Below, in pieces: positions 36,808 to 44,855 of a stretch of DNA of 64,000 bases. Made by a program: the position numbers and the translations under genes. Under the pieces are notes generated by a model. It was given only the letters and a program-made list of their open reading frames with translations, had not been told where the DNA came from and did not search any database. The stretch comes from Streptomyces inusitatus (GTDB lineage Bacteria; Actinomycetota; Actinomycetes; Streptomycetales; Streptomycetaceae): contig NZ_BMWG01000022.1 of assembly GCF_014651115.1 (NCBI RefSeq), positions 1 to 64,000 on the forward strand. The letters run 5' to 3'. Each line of letters starts with the position of its first letter. The first letter of the stretch is position 1.

Positions 36808-37455
36808 GCCCGGCTGCCCCGCATCTTATGCCTGCCGGTCTGTGATCTGCGACACGGGGTCGGCAACCGTTCTTGTGATCTCCACCACCCGTCAGAGGAT
36901 CATGAAGGCGGATGAGAGGTGATCTTCGTACGTGAAGCGCACACATGGCTACCAGAAGTGACATTCTTCGACGTTTCCGCTGGTCGAAGGGGCTGCTCAC
37001 TATCAAGAACATGGCCCATGAAGCAAATTCGCGATGGACTGGAGCGGATGATAGTAAGCCTTGCCTCACCTCACCGGAGCCCCTCTCGGGGCCCCTGGCG
37101 GGGAGGTCGGGGAGGGGCGGGGGAGGCTCCGGGGGTGCACGAGGGCATACGGGCGGGACTCCGCCACCACCGCGGGGCGACGGCGCAAAGAGGGGCGCGC
37201 GTGCATCCGTTCACGATCTTCCGGCGGGCCGTCACTCTCGCGGCACGGGCGGGCACCCAGCGCGGCCGGGGTCCGCCGGGCCGGGGTCGGCCGACGGGTC
37301 ATCAGGCCGTAGCATCCCGAGCACCGGCCGTGACCGTCGAGGATCAGCCAAATGTGACCTGCATCACCACCCCGTATCGCCATCGAAGACGGGCTTGGCC
37401 AACGACCCGAGACGGTGGTAGGCGTTGGGCAATTCGGACCTTTTTCCAAAAGACC

Positions 37456-37475
37456 GTGATCACAACCATGATCAC
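37456..37475. promoter_or_regulatory. Inverted repeat, possible operator of the NlpC/P60 gene
   Basis: GTGATCA-CAACCA-TGATCAC, a perfect 7-base dyad about 130 bases before the hydrolase start and in an AT-rich stretch. Size and symmetry fit a dimeric regulator site. No regulator is identified. Confidence 0.4.
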
Positions 37476-37604
37476 TACTGCCCGAAATGCCCGTTAGGGC
37501 GTCAATAAAGCCCCACAATAAGCGGATTGATAAATTCCGATCGTAACTGTGGCGCAACACACGTTTCTTGTCGGGAACCGGGTGTGGCTGATAGCGGTTG
37601 TCCC

Positions 37605-38501
37605 ATGTCCCACACCGCTCACATACCCAGCCACCGGAAGCCCCGGACTCGCAGCGCCTCCGGCATGGCAATCCGGGCCGGAGTCGCCGGGAGCGTTCTC
37701 AGCACGATCGCGGTGGCCGGAGCCGCCGGGCCGGCGAACGCCGAGCCGGTGACCGAGACCATCGAGATGCCCGCGTTCACCCCCGCCGGCCTCTCGGACG
37801 CGGTCGCCGCGTCCGCCCAGACCCAGCAGCAGGCCGCCTTCGACCTGGAGTTCCAGGCCCAGGAGGACGCCGCCGCGAAGAAGGCCGCGAAGGCCGCCAA
37901 GACGGCCAAGGCCGAAGCGGTGCGCAAGGCCGAGGCGGAGAAGGCGGAGAAGAAGGCCGCCGAGGAGCGGGCGGAGAAGCAGGAGCGCGAGGCCGCCGCC
38001 GAGCGCGAGCGCGCCTCCCGCACCGCCGAGCGCACCACGCTCACCACGACCGCGACCTCCGCCTCCACGGCCGGCGCGCCCAGCACCGCCCCCTCCGGCG
38101 GCACTTCGAGCGCGAACACCCCCGCGCCCTCCTCCTCCAACGCGTCCGGCTCCGTCGCCACCGTCATCGCCTTCCTCAAGGCGCAGGTCGGCGACGCCTA
38201 TGTGATGGGCGCCACCGGCCCCAACTCCTGGGACTGCTCCAGCCTGGTCCAGGCGGCCTTCCGCCAGGTCAACATCGACCTCCCCCGCGTCTCGCAGGAC
38301 CAGTCGACGGCGGGCACCCAGGTCGGCACCTCCAACCTCCAGGTCGGGGACATCCTCTACTGGGGCGCTGCGGGCAGCGCGTACCACACGGGCGTCTACA
38401 TCGGTAACGGCCAGTACCTCGACGCGGCCAACCCCGCGAAGGGCGTCGTCATCCAGGATCTGTCGGGCTACCCGGCGACGGGCGCGGTGCGCGTTCTCTG
38501 A
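37605..38501 (+). CDS. Secreted NlpC/P60 cell-wall peptidase (C40)
   Basis: 298 residues. Signal peptide (R-K-P-R-T-R-S ... A-N-A-E), then a coiled coil of Ala/Lys/Glu heptads (~85-142), a Ser/Thr/Ala linker and the C-terminal NlpC/P60 domain (~183-298). Catalytic Cys211 in W-D-C-S-S-L and His261 in Y-H-T-G-V-Y-I-G; the third polar residue is probably Asn276. It cleaves peptidoglycan stem peptides. Coiled-coil plus linker resembles RipA-type hydrolases that are kept inactive until cleavage or partner binding. A strong terminator follows a GTCT repeat. Confidence 0.93.
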   Translation: MSHTAHIPSHRKPRTRSASGMAIRAGVAGSVLSTIAVAGAAGPANAEPVTETIEMPAFTPAGLSDAVAASAQTQQQAAFDLEFQAQEDAAAKKAAKAAKTAKAEAVRKAEAEKAEKKAAEERAEKQEREAAAERERASRTAERTTLTTTATSASTAGAPSTAPSGGTSSANTPAPSSSNASGSVATVIAFLKAQVGDAYVMGATGPNSWDCSSLVQAAFRQVNIDLPRVSQDQSTAGTQVGTSNLQVGDILYWGAAGSAYHTGVYIGNGQYLDAANPAKGVVIQDLSGYPATGAVRVL

Positions 38502-38522
38502 AACGCGACTGACCGTCTGACC

Positions 38523-38542
38523 GTCTGTCTGTCTGTCTGTCT
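38523..38542. repeat. GTCT tetranucleotide repeat
   Basis: Five exact GTCT units plus flanking degenerate copies (CCGTCTGACCGTCT before it), immediately after the hydrolase stop. Non-coding; simple-sequence tract prone to slippage. Confidence 0.8.
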
Positions 38543-38557
38543 GTCCGGTGAGTCGGC

Positions 38558-38598
38558 CCGAGGGGCCGGCGGGAGCACTCCTCCCGCCGGCCCCTCGG
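38558..38598. terminator. Bidirectional terminator
   Basis: 18-base stem (38558-38575 with 38581-38598) around a 5-base CACTC loop, ended by GTTTCCTT. It lies between the hydrolase gene (+) and the 100-residue gene (-). Confidence 0.85.
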
Positions 38599-38615
38599 CC
38601 GTTTCCTTCAAGGAC

Positions 38616-38918
38616 CTAGCCGTCGGGGTTGACCTCCAGCCGGGTCAGATCCATGTCGTCCAGGAGGGCTTCGTGGGTGCGGCCGCTCATATGGGCGTCC
38701 TTCTCGATCTCCACGGCGGCCCAGCCGGTGAGGCTCATGACGAGGACTCTGAGGCCGTCCGTGCCGTAGTTCTCCAGGACTTCGTCGGCGGTGCGGAGGG
38801 CCTCTTCGGGGATGCGTTCCTCGGGATAGGCCCCGACCACTCTGCGCAGCAGGCTCACGGAGATGTGTGAGATGTCCGGGGCGATGGCTCGCAGCCGTCG
38901 GTCCTCAGCTTCGTCCAC
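38616..38918 (-). CDS. Small acidic hypothetical protein
   Basis: 100 residues, no signal or membrane segment. Mostly helical: L-R-R-V-V-G-A-Y-P-E-E-R-I-P-E-E-A-L-R-T-A-D-E-V-L followed by V-L-V-M-S-L-T-G-W-A-A-V-E-I-E-K. No family recognised. Codon use and the terminator beside it support a real gene. Confidence 0.65.
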   Translation of the reverse strand: MDEAEDRRLRAIAPDISHISVSLLRRVVGAYPEERIPEEALRTADEVLENYGTDGLRVLVMSLTGWAAVEIEKDAHMSGRTHEALLDDMDLTRLEVNPDG

Positions 38919-39062
38919 GGGATTTCCCCCTCTGTCGAGTGCGCGGGAGCCGCTCCGTCACCCCCGTGTCCGCTTCCCTTCGCACCCAACCAGTTTCCAC
39001 CCATGCCGCCGCGCACACGGGCGGTTCGTGTGAATCCGGCCGGTTCCGCTCAGAGCATGAAG

Positions 39063-39953
39063 TCAGAGCATGAACTCGTAGAGACGGAAGAGCCGGGGGC
39101 CCTGCCGCTCGGGGTCGGCGGCGCGCGCGGCGCGCTCGCGGCGGCGGAGCTGGGACCAGCAACCGGCGACCAGGGCGCGGGCCTCGACACCGGGCCAGGG
39201 ATCGGGCAGCAGTTCGGGCGGCAGCAGCGGGTCCGGCTCCATCGCGCGGGTGAACTCGGTGGCGAGCTCCACCGCGAGGGCCACCATCTCCGCGCCGGAG
39301 AGCTCCGGACGGGAGTGGATCCACTCCAGCCGAGGGCGGGCGACCGCTTCGAGACGGCGGTGGCGGTCGGCGATCTCCTCCAGCGGCCACAGCTCGCGGG
39401 CGAGGGCCGCCGGGTCGCTCTCGCCGCCCCGGCGGAGGTCGGTGGTGGTGAGGAAGGTGAGATGGCCGAGGAGTCCCAGCGAGTCGGCGTGCTCCTCGAC
39501 ATAGGGCTCCCAGGCGTTGGGGCTGACATAGAGCCCGCCCTGAAGGGGCGCGCCGCCGAGCCTGACGAGCGCGGTGCGCAGCGCGTCGCGTGCCGCCCGG
39601 GAAGTCTCGGGCACGGCGAAGGCGACCAGGTGCCAGACGCCGTCCCAGGGCTCCAGCCCGGCGTCCTGCCGGATCGCGTGGGCGACGAACTCCACATCCG
39701 GCTCAAGTCCGCGCTCGGTCTCGCCGATCGCGCGCAGGACCGCCCTGCGCCCCCGGCCCTCGTGACTGAAGCGCCCCTCGGCGACGAGCCGTTTGACGCA
39801 CAGCCGCACCTGCTGGTCGGTCATGCCCAGCAGGGGGGCGGCGTCGTACAGCTCCCCGGCGTCGACCGTGTGGTCCTGGCGGATCAGCGCCTCGACGAGG
39901 TCCCTGGTGGAGACATGGACGGGCGGCAGGACTTCGTGGGGACCGGTAGTCAT
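39063..39953 (-). CDS. PaaX-family transcriptional regulator
   Basis: 296 residues. N-terminal winged helix (~12-75: S-T-R-D-L-V-E-A-L-I, Q-Q-V-R-L-C-V-K-R-L-V-A-E-G-R-F) followed by the PaaX central and C-terminal domains (W-H-L-V-A-F-A-V-P-E, L-G-G-A-P-L-Q-G-G-L-Y-V-S-P-N). PaaX represses phenylacetate catabolism and binds phenylacetyl-CoA, but no paa genes are present here, so the target is unknown. A 12-base direct repeat (TCAGAGCATGAA) lies at the 3' end. Confidence 0.88.
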   Translation of the reverse strand: MTTGPHEVLPPVHVSTRDLVEALIRQDHTVDAGELYDAAPLLGMTDQQVRLCVKRLVAEGRFSHEGRGRRAVLRAIGETERGLEPDVEFVAHAIRQDAGLEPWDGVWHLVAFAVPETSRAARDALRTALVRLGGAPLQGGLYVSPNAWEPYVEEHADSLGLLGHLTFLTTTDLRRGGESDPAALARELWPLEEIADRHRRLEAVARPRLEWIHSRPELSGAEMVALAVELATEFTRAMEPDPLLPPELLPDPWPGVEARALVAGCWSQLRRRERAARAADPERQGPRLFRLYEFML

Positions 39954-40163
39954 GGTCTGGTGTGCCTCGCACGGGCCGGGGACAGGGGGACGAGCTGCGA
40001 TCCCCTCCAGTCTGGACCTCCGGACGGCCCGGTTCCAGCGCCGGGGCGGCCCCGGACGGGCCGTCGGACGGGGTCAGCCCGGCGTACCGGCCGTATGGGC
40101 CGCACCGGCCGCACCGGCCGTCGGCGCCGCATCGTCGCCGGGTGACCAGGGGGAAGGTCGAGA

Positions 40164-40194
40164 AAGCCCGCCCCGGGAGGGCCGGGGCGGGCTT
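40164..40194 (-). terminator. Terminator of the reductase gene
   Basis: 13-base perfect stem AAGCCCGCCCCGG / CCGGGGCGGGCTT with loop GAGGG, 21 bases beyond the stop. Confidence 0.8.
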
Positions 40195-40215
40195 CGAGCG
40201 TCGGGAAGCAGGGGG

Positions 40216-41499
40216 TCAGGCCTTGGGGGCGACCTTGGAGAGGCCGTTGATGATGCGGTCCATGGCGTCGCCGCCGGTGGGGTCGGTGAGGTTGGCGAGC
40301 ATCTTGAGGGTGAAGCGCATCAGCATCGGGTGGGTCAGACCGCGCTGGGTGGCGATCTTCATGACCTTGGGGTTGCCGATGAGCTTCACGAAGGCGCGGC
40401 CGAGGGTGTAGTAGCCGCCGTAGGTGTCCTTGAGGACCTTGGGGTAGCGGTGGAGGGCCAGTTCGCGCTGGGCGGGGGTGGAGCGGGCGTGGGCCTGGAC
40501 GATGACGTCGGCGGCGATCTGGGCGGACTCCATGGCGTAGGCGATGCCCTCGCCGTTGAAGGGGTTGACCAGTCCGCCGGCGTCGCCGACGAGAAGGAGG
40601 CCCCGGGTGTAGTGCGGCTGGCGGTTGAAGGCCATGGGCAGGGCGGCGCCCCGGATGGGGCCCGTCATGTTCTCGTCCTGGTAGCCCCACTCCTCGGGCA
40701 TGGAGGCGCACCAGGCCTTGAGGACCTCGCGCCAGTCCAGCTCCTTGAAGGAGGAGGAGGTGTTGAGGACGCCGAGGCCGACGTTGGAGGTGCCGTCGCC
40801 CATGCCGAAGATCCAGCCGTAGCCGGGCAGCAGCCGGTCCTGCGCGCCCCGGCGGTCCCAGAGTTCCAGCCAGGATTCCAGGTAGTCGTCGTCGTGGCGC
40901 GGGGAGGTGAAGTAGGTGCGCACCGCGACGCCCATCGGGCGGTCGTCGCGGCGGTGGAGCCCCATCGCCAGGGAGATGCGGGAGGAGTTGCCGTCGGCCG
41001 CGACGACGAGCGGCGCGTGGAAGGTGACCGGGAGTTTCTCCTCGCCGAGCTTGGCCTCGACGCCGGTGATCTTGCCGGTGCGGTCGTCGATGATGGGTGC
41101 GCCGACGTTGCACCGCTCGTAGAGCCGCGCGCCCGCCTTCTGCGCCTGCCGGGCGAGCTGCTCGTCGAAGTCGTCGCGCTTGCGGACGAGTCCGTAGTCC
41201 GGGTAGGAGGCGAGTTCCGGCCAGTCGAGCTGGAGCCGGACGCCGCCGCCGATGATGCGCAGGCCCTTGTTCCGCAGCCAGCCGGCCTCTTCGGAGACGT
41301 CGATGCCCATCGCGACGAGCTGCTTGGTGGCGCGCGGGGTCAGTCCGTCGCCGCAGACCTTCTCGCGCGGGAACGCCGTCTTCTCCAGCAGCAGTACGTC
41401 CAGGCCCGCCTTGGCGAGGTAGTACGCGGCCGTGGAGCCGGCCGGGCCTGCCCCGACGACGATCACATCGGCGCTGTGTTCGGAGAGGGGCTCGGTCAC
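40216..41499 (-). CDS. menJ: Geranylgeranyl-reductase-family flavoprotein, probably menaquinone reductase MenJ
   Basis: 427 residues from the GTG at 41499 (GGGAGAA upstream). FAD-binding G-A-G-P-A-G-S-T-A-A (16-25), V-C-G-D-G-L-T-P-R and the second FAD motif G-D-A-G-G-L-V-N-P-F-N-G-E-G-I are complete. In mycobacteria MenJ saturates one isoprene unit of menaquinone-9 and its gene lies near menG and a polyprenyl synthase gene, as here; Streptomyces menaquinones are also partly hydrogenated. Reduction of another polyprenyl group remains possible. Confidence 0.85.
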   Translation of the reverse strand: MTEPLSEHSADVIVVGAGPAGSTAAYYLAKAGLDVLLLEKTAFPREKVCGDGLTPRATKQLVAMGIDVSEEAGWLRNKGLRIIGGGVRLQLDWPELASYPDYGLVRKRDDFDEQLARQAQKAGARLYERCNVGAPIIDDRTGKITGVEAKLGEEKLPVTFHAPLVVAADGNSSRISLAMGLHRRDDRPMGVAVRTYFTSPRHDDDYLESWLELWDRRGAQDRLLPGYGWIFGMGDGTSNVGLGVLNTSSSFKELDWREVLKAWCASMPEEWGYQDENMTGPIRGAALPMAFNRQPHYTRGLLLVGDAGGLVNPFNGEGIAYAMESAQIAADVIVQAHARSTPAQRELALHRYPKVLKDTYGGYYTLGRAFVKLIGNPKVMKIATQRGLTHPMLMRFTLKMLANLTDPTGGDAMDRIINGLSKVAPKA

Positions 41500-41597
41500 G
41501 GCGGGTTCTCCCGAAGACTCGATTAATACGTGCCGAACGGCACAGGGCATGTGCAGTCTAGGGGGCGTACCGATCAACGATCGAAGGGCTCCCCCTC

Positions 41598-42107
41598 ATG
41601 AGCAGGCTTCTCCCCGACGTAAAGCTGCGCGTGCCCACCGACGAGGACGCCCACGCCTGGCACCGGGTCTTCGACGACCCCGAGGTGATGGAGTTTCTCG
41701 GCGGGCGCGGGGCCGAGTTGTCCGTCTATGAGGAGTTGACCGCGCGGCAGCGCAGGCACGACGCGGAGCTGGGCTTCTGTCTGTGGACGGTGTTGGACGA
41801 GGAGGGCGCGGTGATCGGTTTCACCGGTGCGCAGCCGTGGCCGCACACGGCCTTCGGGCCGGTCGGGGAGATAGAGATCGGCTGGCGGCTGGGCCGGGCG
41901 GCCTGGGGGAAGGGGTACGCGACGGCCGCCGCCCGGGTCGCTGTGGAGCGGGTGCGGGCCGCCGGGGTGAAGGAGGTGGCGGCGATGGTGGACACCCGTA
42001 ACGAGCGTTCGCAGGCGGTGGTGCGGCGGCTCGGGATGGAGTACGCCCGGACATACGCCGCACCGGAGGGCACGCGCGAGGCGCACTGCTACCGGCTGGC
42101 GCTCTGA
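41598..42107 (+). CDS. GNAT-family N-acetyltransferase
   Basis: 169 residues of the RimJ/RimL-like type: N-terminal L-R-V-P-T-D-E-D-A-H-A-W, beta-4 I-E-I-G-W-R-L-G, acetyl-CoA loop A-A-W-G-K-G-Y-A-T-A-A-A, and C-terminal N-E-R-S-Q-A-V-V-R-R-L-G-M. Acceptor substrate unknown. Divergent from the MenJ-like gene, convergent with menG, and ended by a 19-base hairpin. Confidence 0.9.
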   Translation: MSRLLPDVKLRVPTDEDAHAWHRVFDDPEVMEFLGGRGAELSVYEELTARQRRHDAELGFCLWTVLDEEGAVIGFTGAQPWPHTAFGPVGEIEIGWRLGRAAWGKGYATAAARVAVERVRAAGVKEVAAMVDTRNERSQAVVRRLGMEYARTYAAPEGTREAHCYRLAL

Positions 42108-42123
42108 GGACGCCCCGCCGGAG

Positions 42124-42164
42124 CCCGACCGTGTCCCGCCGGGCTCCGGCGGGACACGGTCGGG
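42124..42164. terminator. Bidirectional terminator between GNAT gene and menG
   Basis: 19-base perfect stem CCCGACCGTGTCCCGCCGG / CCGGCGGGACACGGTCGGG with a GCT loop, 7 bases from the menG stop. Confidence 0.9.
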
Positions 42165-42171
42165 AGGGGGG

Positions 42172-42879
42172 TCAGTCCTTGGGCCTGGTGGCGCGGTGGA
42201 GCGCCACGACCCCGCCGCTGAGGTTGCGCCAGGCGACCTTCGACCAGCCGGCCCGCTGGACGAGCGCGGCCAGCTCGGGCTGGTCGGGCCAGGCGCTGAT
42301 GGACTCGGCGAGATAGATGTACGCGTCGGGGTTGGAGGAGACCGCCCGCGCCACCGGCGGCAGCGCGCGCATCAGGTACTCCTCGTACACCGTCCGGAAG
42401 GGGGCCCAGGTCGGCCGGGAGAACTCGCAGATCACCATCCGGCCGCCGGGCTTGGTCACCCGGAGCATCTCGCGCAGCGCCTGCTCTGTCTCGCGCACAT
42501 TGCGCAGCCCGAAGGAGATGGTGACCGCGTCGAAGACGCCGTCGCGGAAGGGCAGCCGGGTGGCGTCACCGGCGGTCAGCGGGAGCCAGGAGTTGCGCTC
42601 CTTGCCCTCGCGGAGCATGCCGAGGGAGAAGTCGCAGGGGACGACGTAGGCCCCCGCGTCGGCGAAGGGCAGCGAGGAGGTGCCCGTGCCGGCCGCGAGG
42701 TCGAGCACCGTCTCCCCGGGGCGGGCGTCCACGGCGGCGGTGACCTGCTTGCGCCATCTGCGGTCCTGGCCGAGCGAGAGGACGTCGTTGGTGAGGTCGT
42801 AGTTCGCCGCCACGTCGTCGAACATCGAGGCGACTTCGTGCGGCTGCTTGTCCAGGGATGCTCGGATCACACGGCCCAT
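42172..42879 (-). CDS. menG: Demethylmenaquinone methyltransferase
   Basis: 235 residues (GTG at 42870 also possible). UbiE/MenG family: F-D-D-V-A-A-N-Y-D-L-T-N-D-V-L-S-L-G-Q-D, S-adenosylmethionine motif V-L-D-L-A-A-G-T-G-T, and I-S-F-G-L-R-N-V. It methylates the prenylated naphthoquinol in the last step of menaquinone synthesis, shared by the classical and futalosine routes. Neighbour mqnC, close by upstream, confirms the menaquinone context. Confidence 0.95.
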   Translation of the reverse strand: MGRVIRASLDKQPHEVASMFDDVAANYDLTNDVLSLGQDRRWRKQVTAAVDARPGETVLDLAAGTGTSSLPFADAGAYVVPCDFSLGMLREGKERNSWLPLTAGDATRLPFRDGVFDAVTISFGLRNVRETEQALREMLRVTKPGGRMVICEFSRPTWAPFRTVYEEYLMRALPPVARAVSSNPDAYIYLAESISAWPDQPELAALVQRAGWSKVAWRNLSGGVVALHRATRPKD

Positions 42880-42902
42880 TCAAGCAGGGCGGGCGGGCCG
42901 TC

Positions 42903-43577
42903 CTACGAGCGGCGGTGCAGCAGCCGTCCGCCGAGCACGGTCGCGACGCAGCTCGACGCTCCGCGCCGGGCGAGCGCGTGTACGGGGGGCTCGTCGAGGG
43001 GGACGTCGAAGACGGCGAAGTCGGCCGGGCCGCCGATCGTCAGTCCGCCGTCCAGCAGGGCGTCCAGGGGGTACGCGGAGAGCGGGTCGAGCGCGGGGGT
43101 CCCACCGGGACCGGCTCCCGGACCGGCTCCCGGTTCGCGCACCCGCAGACCGGACCGCGTCACCGCCGTACGCACCGAAGGCCGGGTGAAGGGCCCCACG
43201 ACGGCCGTGCAGCCGTGCGCCAGCAGCCGCTGGAGCCCGCGTCGGGCGCTGCCGCCCCAGCCCGTCCCGTCGAGCCCCAGCGCCGCGAGCGCGGCCCCGG
43301 TCACCGGCTCGGTGCCGAGGGCGTCCGCCTCACGGGGGTCGGGGTGGTAGGCCGCCTCCAGCAGCCGCGCCGCGTCGGGCGCGCGCAGTCCGGGCAGCAG
43401 CAGCCCGGGCCAGCGCCGCACCCGGGCCGAGGGGCGCTCGGCGGTCAGCTCCGCGTACGGCCCGATCGCCACGATCAGCCCGGTGTCGACGGCGACCGCG
43501 TCGGGGGCCGTGCCGAGGTCTTCACCGAGGTCTTCGCCGCTCGTGAGGACCGCGTCGGCGGCGTGGATGGTGAGCAC
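42903..43577 (-). CDS. Imidazolonepropionase-like protein without metal ligands
   Basis: 224 residues. The start (I-H-A-A-D-A-V-L-T ... V-D-T-G-L-I-V-A-I-G-P-Y) and end (A-D-F-A-V-F-D-V-P and V-A-T-V-L-G-G-R-L) are the beta-sandwich parts of amidohydrolases. The barrel is cut down to ~110 residues and the H-x-H site is absent: the usual P-G-x-x-D-x-H-x-H position reads P-G-L-R-A-P-D-A-A. H-P-D-P-R-E-A-D is its own conserved-looking motif. Sixteen bases after mqnC, so probably co-transcribed with it. Enzymatic activity of the usual kind is unlikely; the role is unknown. Confidence 0.75.
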   Translation of the reverse strand: MLTIHAADAVLTSGEDLGEDLGTAPDAVAVDTGLIVAIGPYAELTAERPSARVRRWPGLLLPGLRAPDAARLLEAAYHPDPREADALGTEPVTGAALAALGLDGTGWGGSARRGLQRLLAHGCTAVVGPFTRPSVRTAVTRSGLRVREPGAGPGAGPGGTPALDPLSAYPLDALLDGGLTIGGPADFAVFDVPLDEPPVHALARRGASSCVATVLGGRLLHRRS

Positions 43578-43593
43578 AGGATCGGCCGGCGTC

Positions 43594-44793
43594 TCAGTTG
43601 GCGTTGAGAAGCTTCAGCTCCGGGTGGGCGGTGCCGCCCTCGATCGCCGTGGACGAGATGTGGGAGACCACCCGGTCGTCCGCCGGGTCGTCCGCCGGGT
43701 CGGTGTGGACGACGACATGCTCGTACGTCGTGGTCCGCTGCGCCGGGACGCGGCCCGACTTGCGGATCAGGTCGATGATCTCCTGGCGGTTGGAGCGGTG
43801 CTTCGCGCCCGCCGAGGAGACGACGTTCTCCTCCAGCATGATCGAGCCGAGGTCGTCCGCGCCGTAGTGCAGCGAGAGCTGGCCGACCTCCTTGCCGGTG
43901 GTCAGCCAGGAGCCCTGGATGTGGGCGACGTTGTCGAAGAAGAGCCGGGCGATCGCGATCATCCGCAGATACTCGAAGATCGTCGCGTGGGTGCGGCCCT
44001 TGAGCTTGTTGTTCTCCGGCTGGTACGTGTACGGGATGAAGGCCCGGAAGCCTCCCGTCCGGTCCTGTACGTCGCGGATCATCCGCATGTGCTCGATCCG
44101 CTCGGCGTTGGTCTCGCCGGTGCCCATCAGCATGGTGGAGGTCGACTCGACGCCGAGGCCGTGGGCGATCTCCATGATCTCCAGCCAGCGTTCGCCGGAC
44201 TCCTTGAGCGGGGCGATCGCCGTACGGGGGCGCTCGGGCAGCAGCTCGGCGCCCGCGCCCGCGAAGGAGTCGAGGCCGGCCGCGTGGATCCGGGTGATGG
44301 CCTCCTCGGCGGAGACGCCGGAGATCCGGGCCATGTGCTCGACCTCGGAGGCGCCCAGGGAGTGGATCACGAGCTGCGGGAACGCCGCCTTGATGGCGGA
44401 GAAGTGCTCCTCGTAGTACTCCACGCCGTAGTCCGGGTGGTGGCCGCCCTGGAACATGATCTGGGTGCCGCCCAGCTCCACGGTCTCGGCGCAGCGCCGC
44501 AGGATGTCGTCGAGATCGCGGCTCCACCCCTTCGCCGTGTCCTTCGGCGCGGCGTAGAACGCGCAGAACTTGCAGGCGGTGACGCACACATTGGTGTAAT
44601 TGATGTTGCGCTCGATGATGTACGTCGCGATGTGCTCGGTACCCGCGTACCGGCGGCGGCGTACGGCGTCGGCCGCGCCGCCCAGCGCGTGGAGCGGCGC
44701 TGAGCGATAGAGGTCGAGGGCCTCTTCCGGGGTGATCCGGCCCCCTTCGGCGGCGCGGTCCAGCACGGACTGAAGGTCGGCCTTCTCGGTCAC
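43594..44793 (-). CDS. mqnC: Cyclic dehypoxanthinyl futalosine synthase
   Basis: 399 residues, radical SAM enzyme with C-V-T-A-C-K-F-C (Cys70, 74, 77) and the companion motif E-R-N-I-N-Y-T-N. It cyclises dehypoxanthine futalosine to the spiro compound of the futalosine pathway. The N-terminal helix set (S-V-L-D-R-A-A-E-G-G-R-I-T-P-E-E-A-L-D-L) and Q-P-E-N-N-K-L-K-G near residue 255 separate it from the paralogue MqnE in this window. Confidence 0.95.
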   Translation of the reverse strand: MTEKADLQSVLDRAAEGGRITPEEALDLYRSAPLHALGGAADAVRRRRYAGTEHIATYIIERNINYTNVCVTACKFCAFYAAPKDTAKGWSRDLDDILRRCAETVELGGTQIMFQGGHHPDYGVEYYEEHFSAIKAAFPQLVIHSLGASEVEHMARISGVSAEEAITRIHAAGLDSFAGAGAELLPERPRTAIAPLKESGERWLEIMEIAHGLGVESTSTMLMGTGETNAERIEHMRMIRDVQDRTGGFRAFIPYTYQPENNKLKGRTHATIFEYLRMIAIARLFFDNVAHIQGSWLTTGKEVGQLSLHYGADDLGSIMLEENVVSSAGAKHRSNRQEIIDLIRKSGRVPAQRTTTYEHVVVHTDPADDPADDRVVSHISSTAIEGGTAHPELKLLNAN

Positions 44794-44855
44794 CGGGTGT
44801 CACCTTTCGGCGGTTTTACGGGGCATGGCTCAAAGCGTCTGCGGGCCCGGCCAGC

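Larger units (their letters stand above)
36712..37604. promoter_or_regulatory. Divergent intergenic region between nuoA and the NlpC/P60 gene
   Basis: About 890 bases without a credible gene. It contains the nuo promoter region with the Rex site, an iron-box-like element (37050-37072, core TAAGCCTTGCCT), a perfect 7-base inverted repeat (37456-37475) and the promoter of the hydrolase gene. 36,900-37,060 and 37,430-37,570 are clearly AT-richer than the surroundings. I looked for a c-di-AMP riboswitch, which often precedes Streptomyces wall hydrolases, and did not find its conserved GGGTGAAT-type core. Confidence 0.5.

Noticed and set aside
36945..37421. Plus-strand frame in the nuoA/NlpC intergenic region
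   Set aside because: Gly/Arg-rich translation without ribosome binding site and with poor codon pattern; the region is better read as regulatory.
37300..37604. Possible c-di-AMP (ydaO) riboswitch ahead of the NlpC/P60 gene
   Set aside because: Such switches precede wall hydrolase genes in Streptomyces, but the conserved GGGTGAAT-like and GGGGGA segments are not found here.
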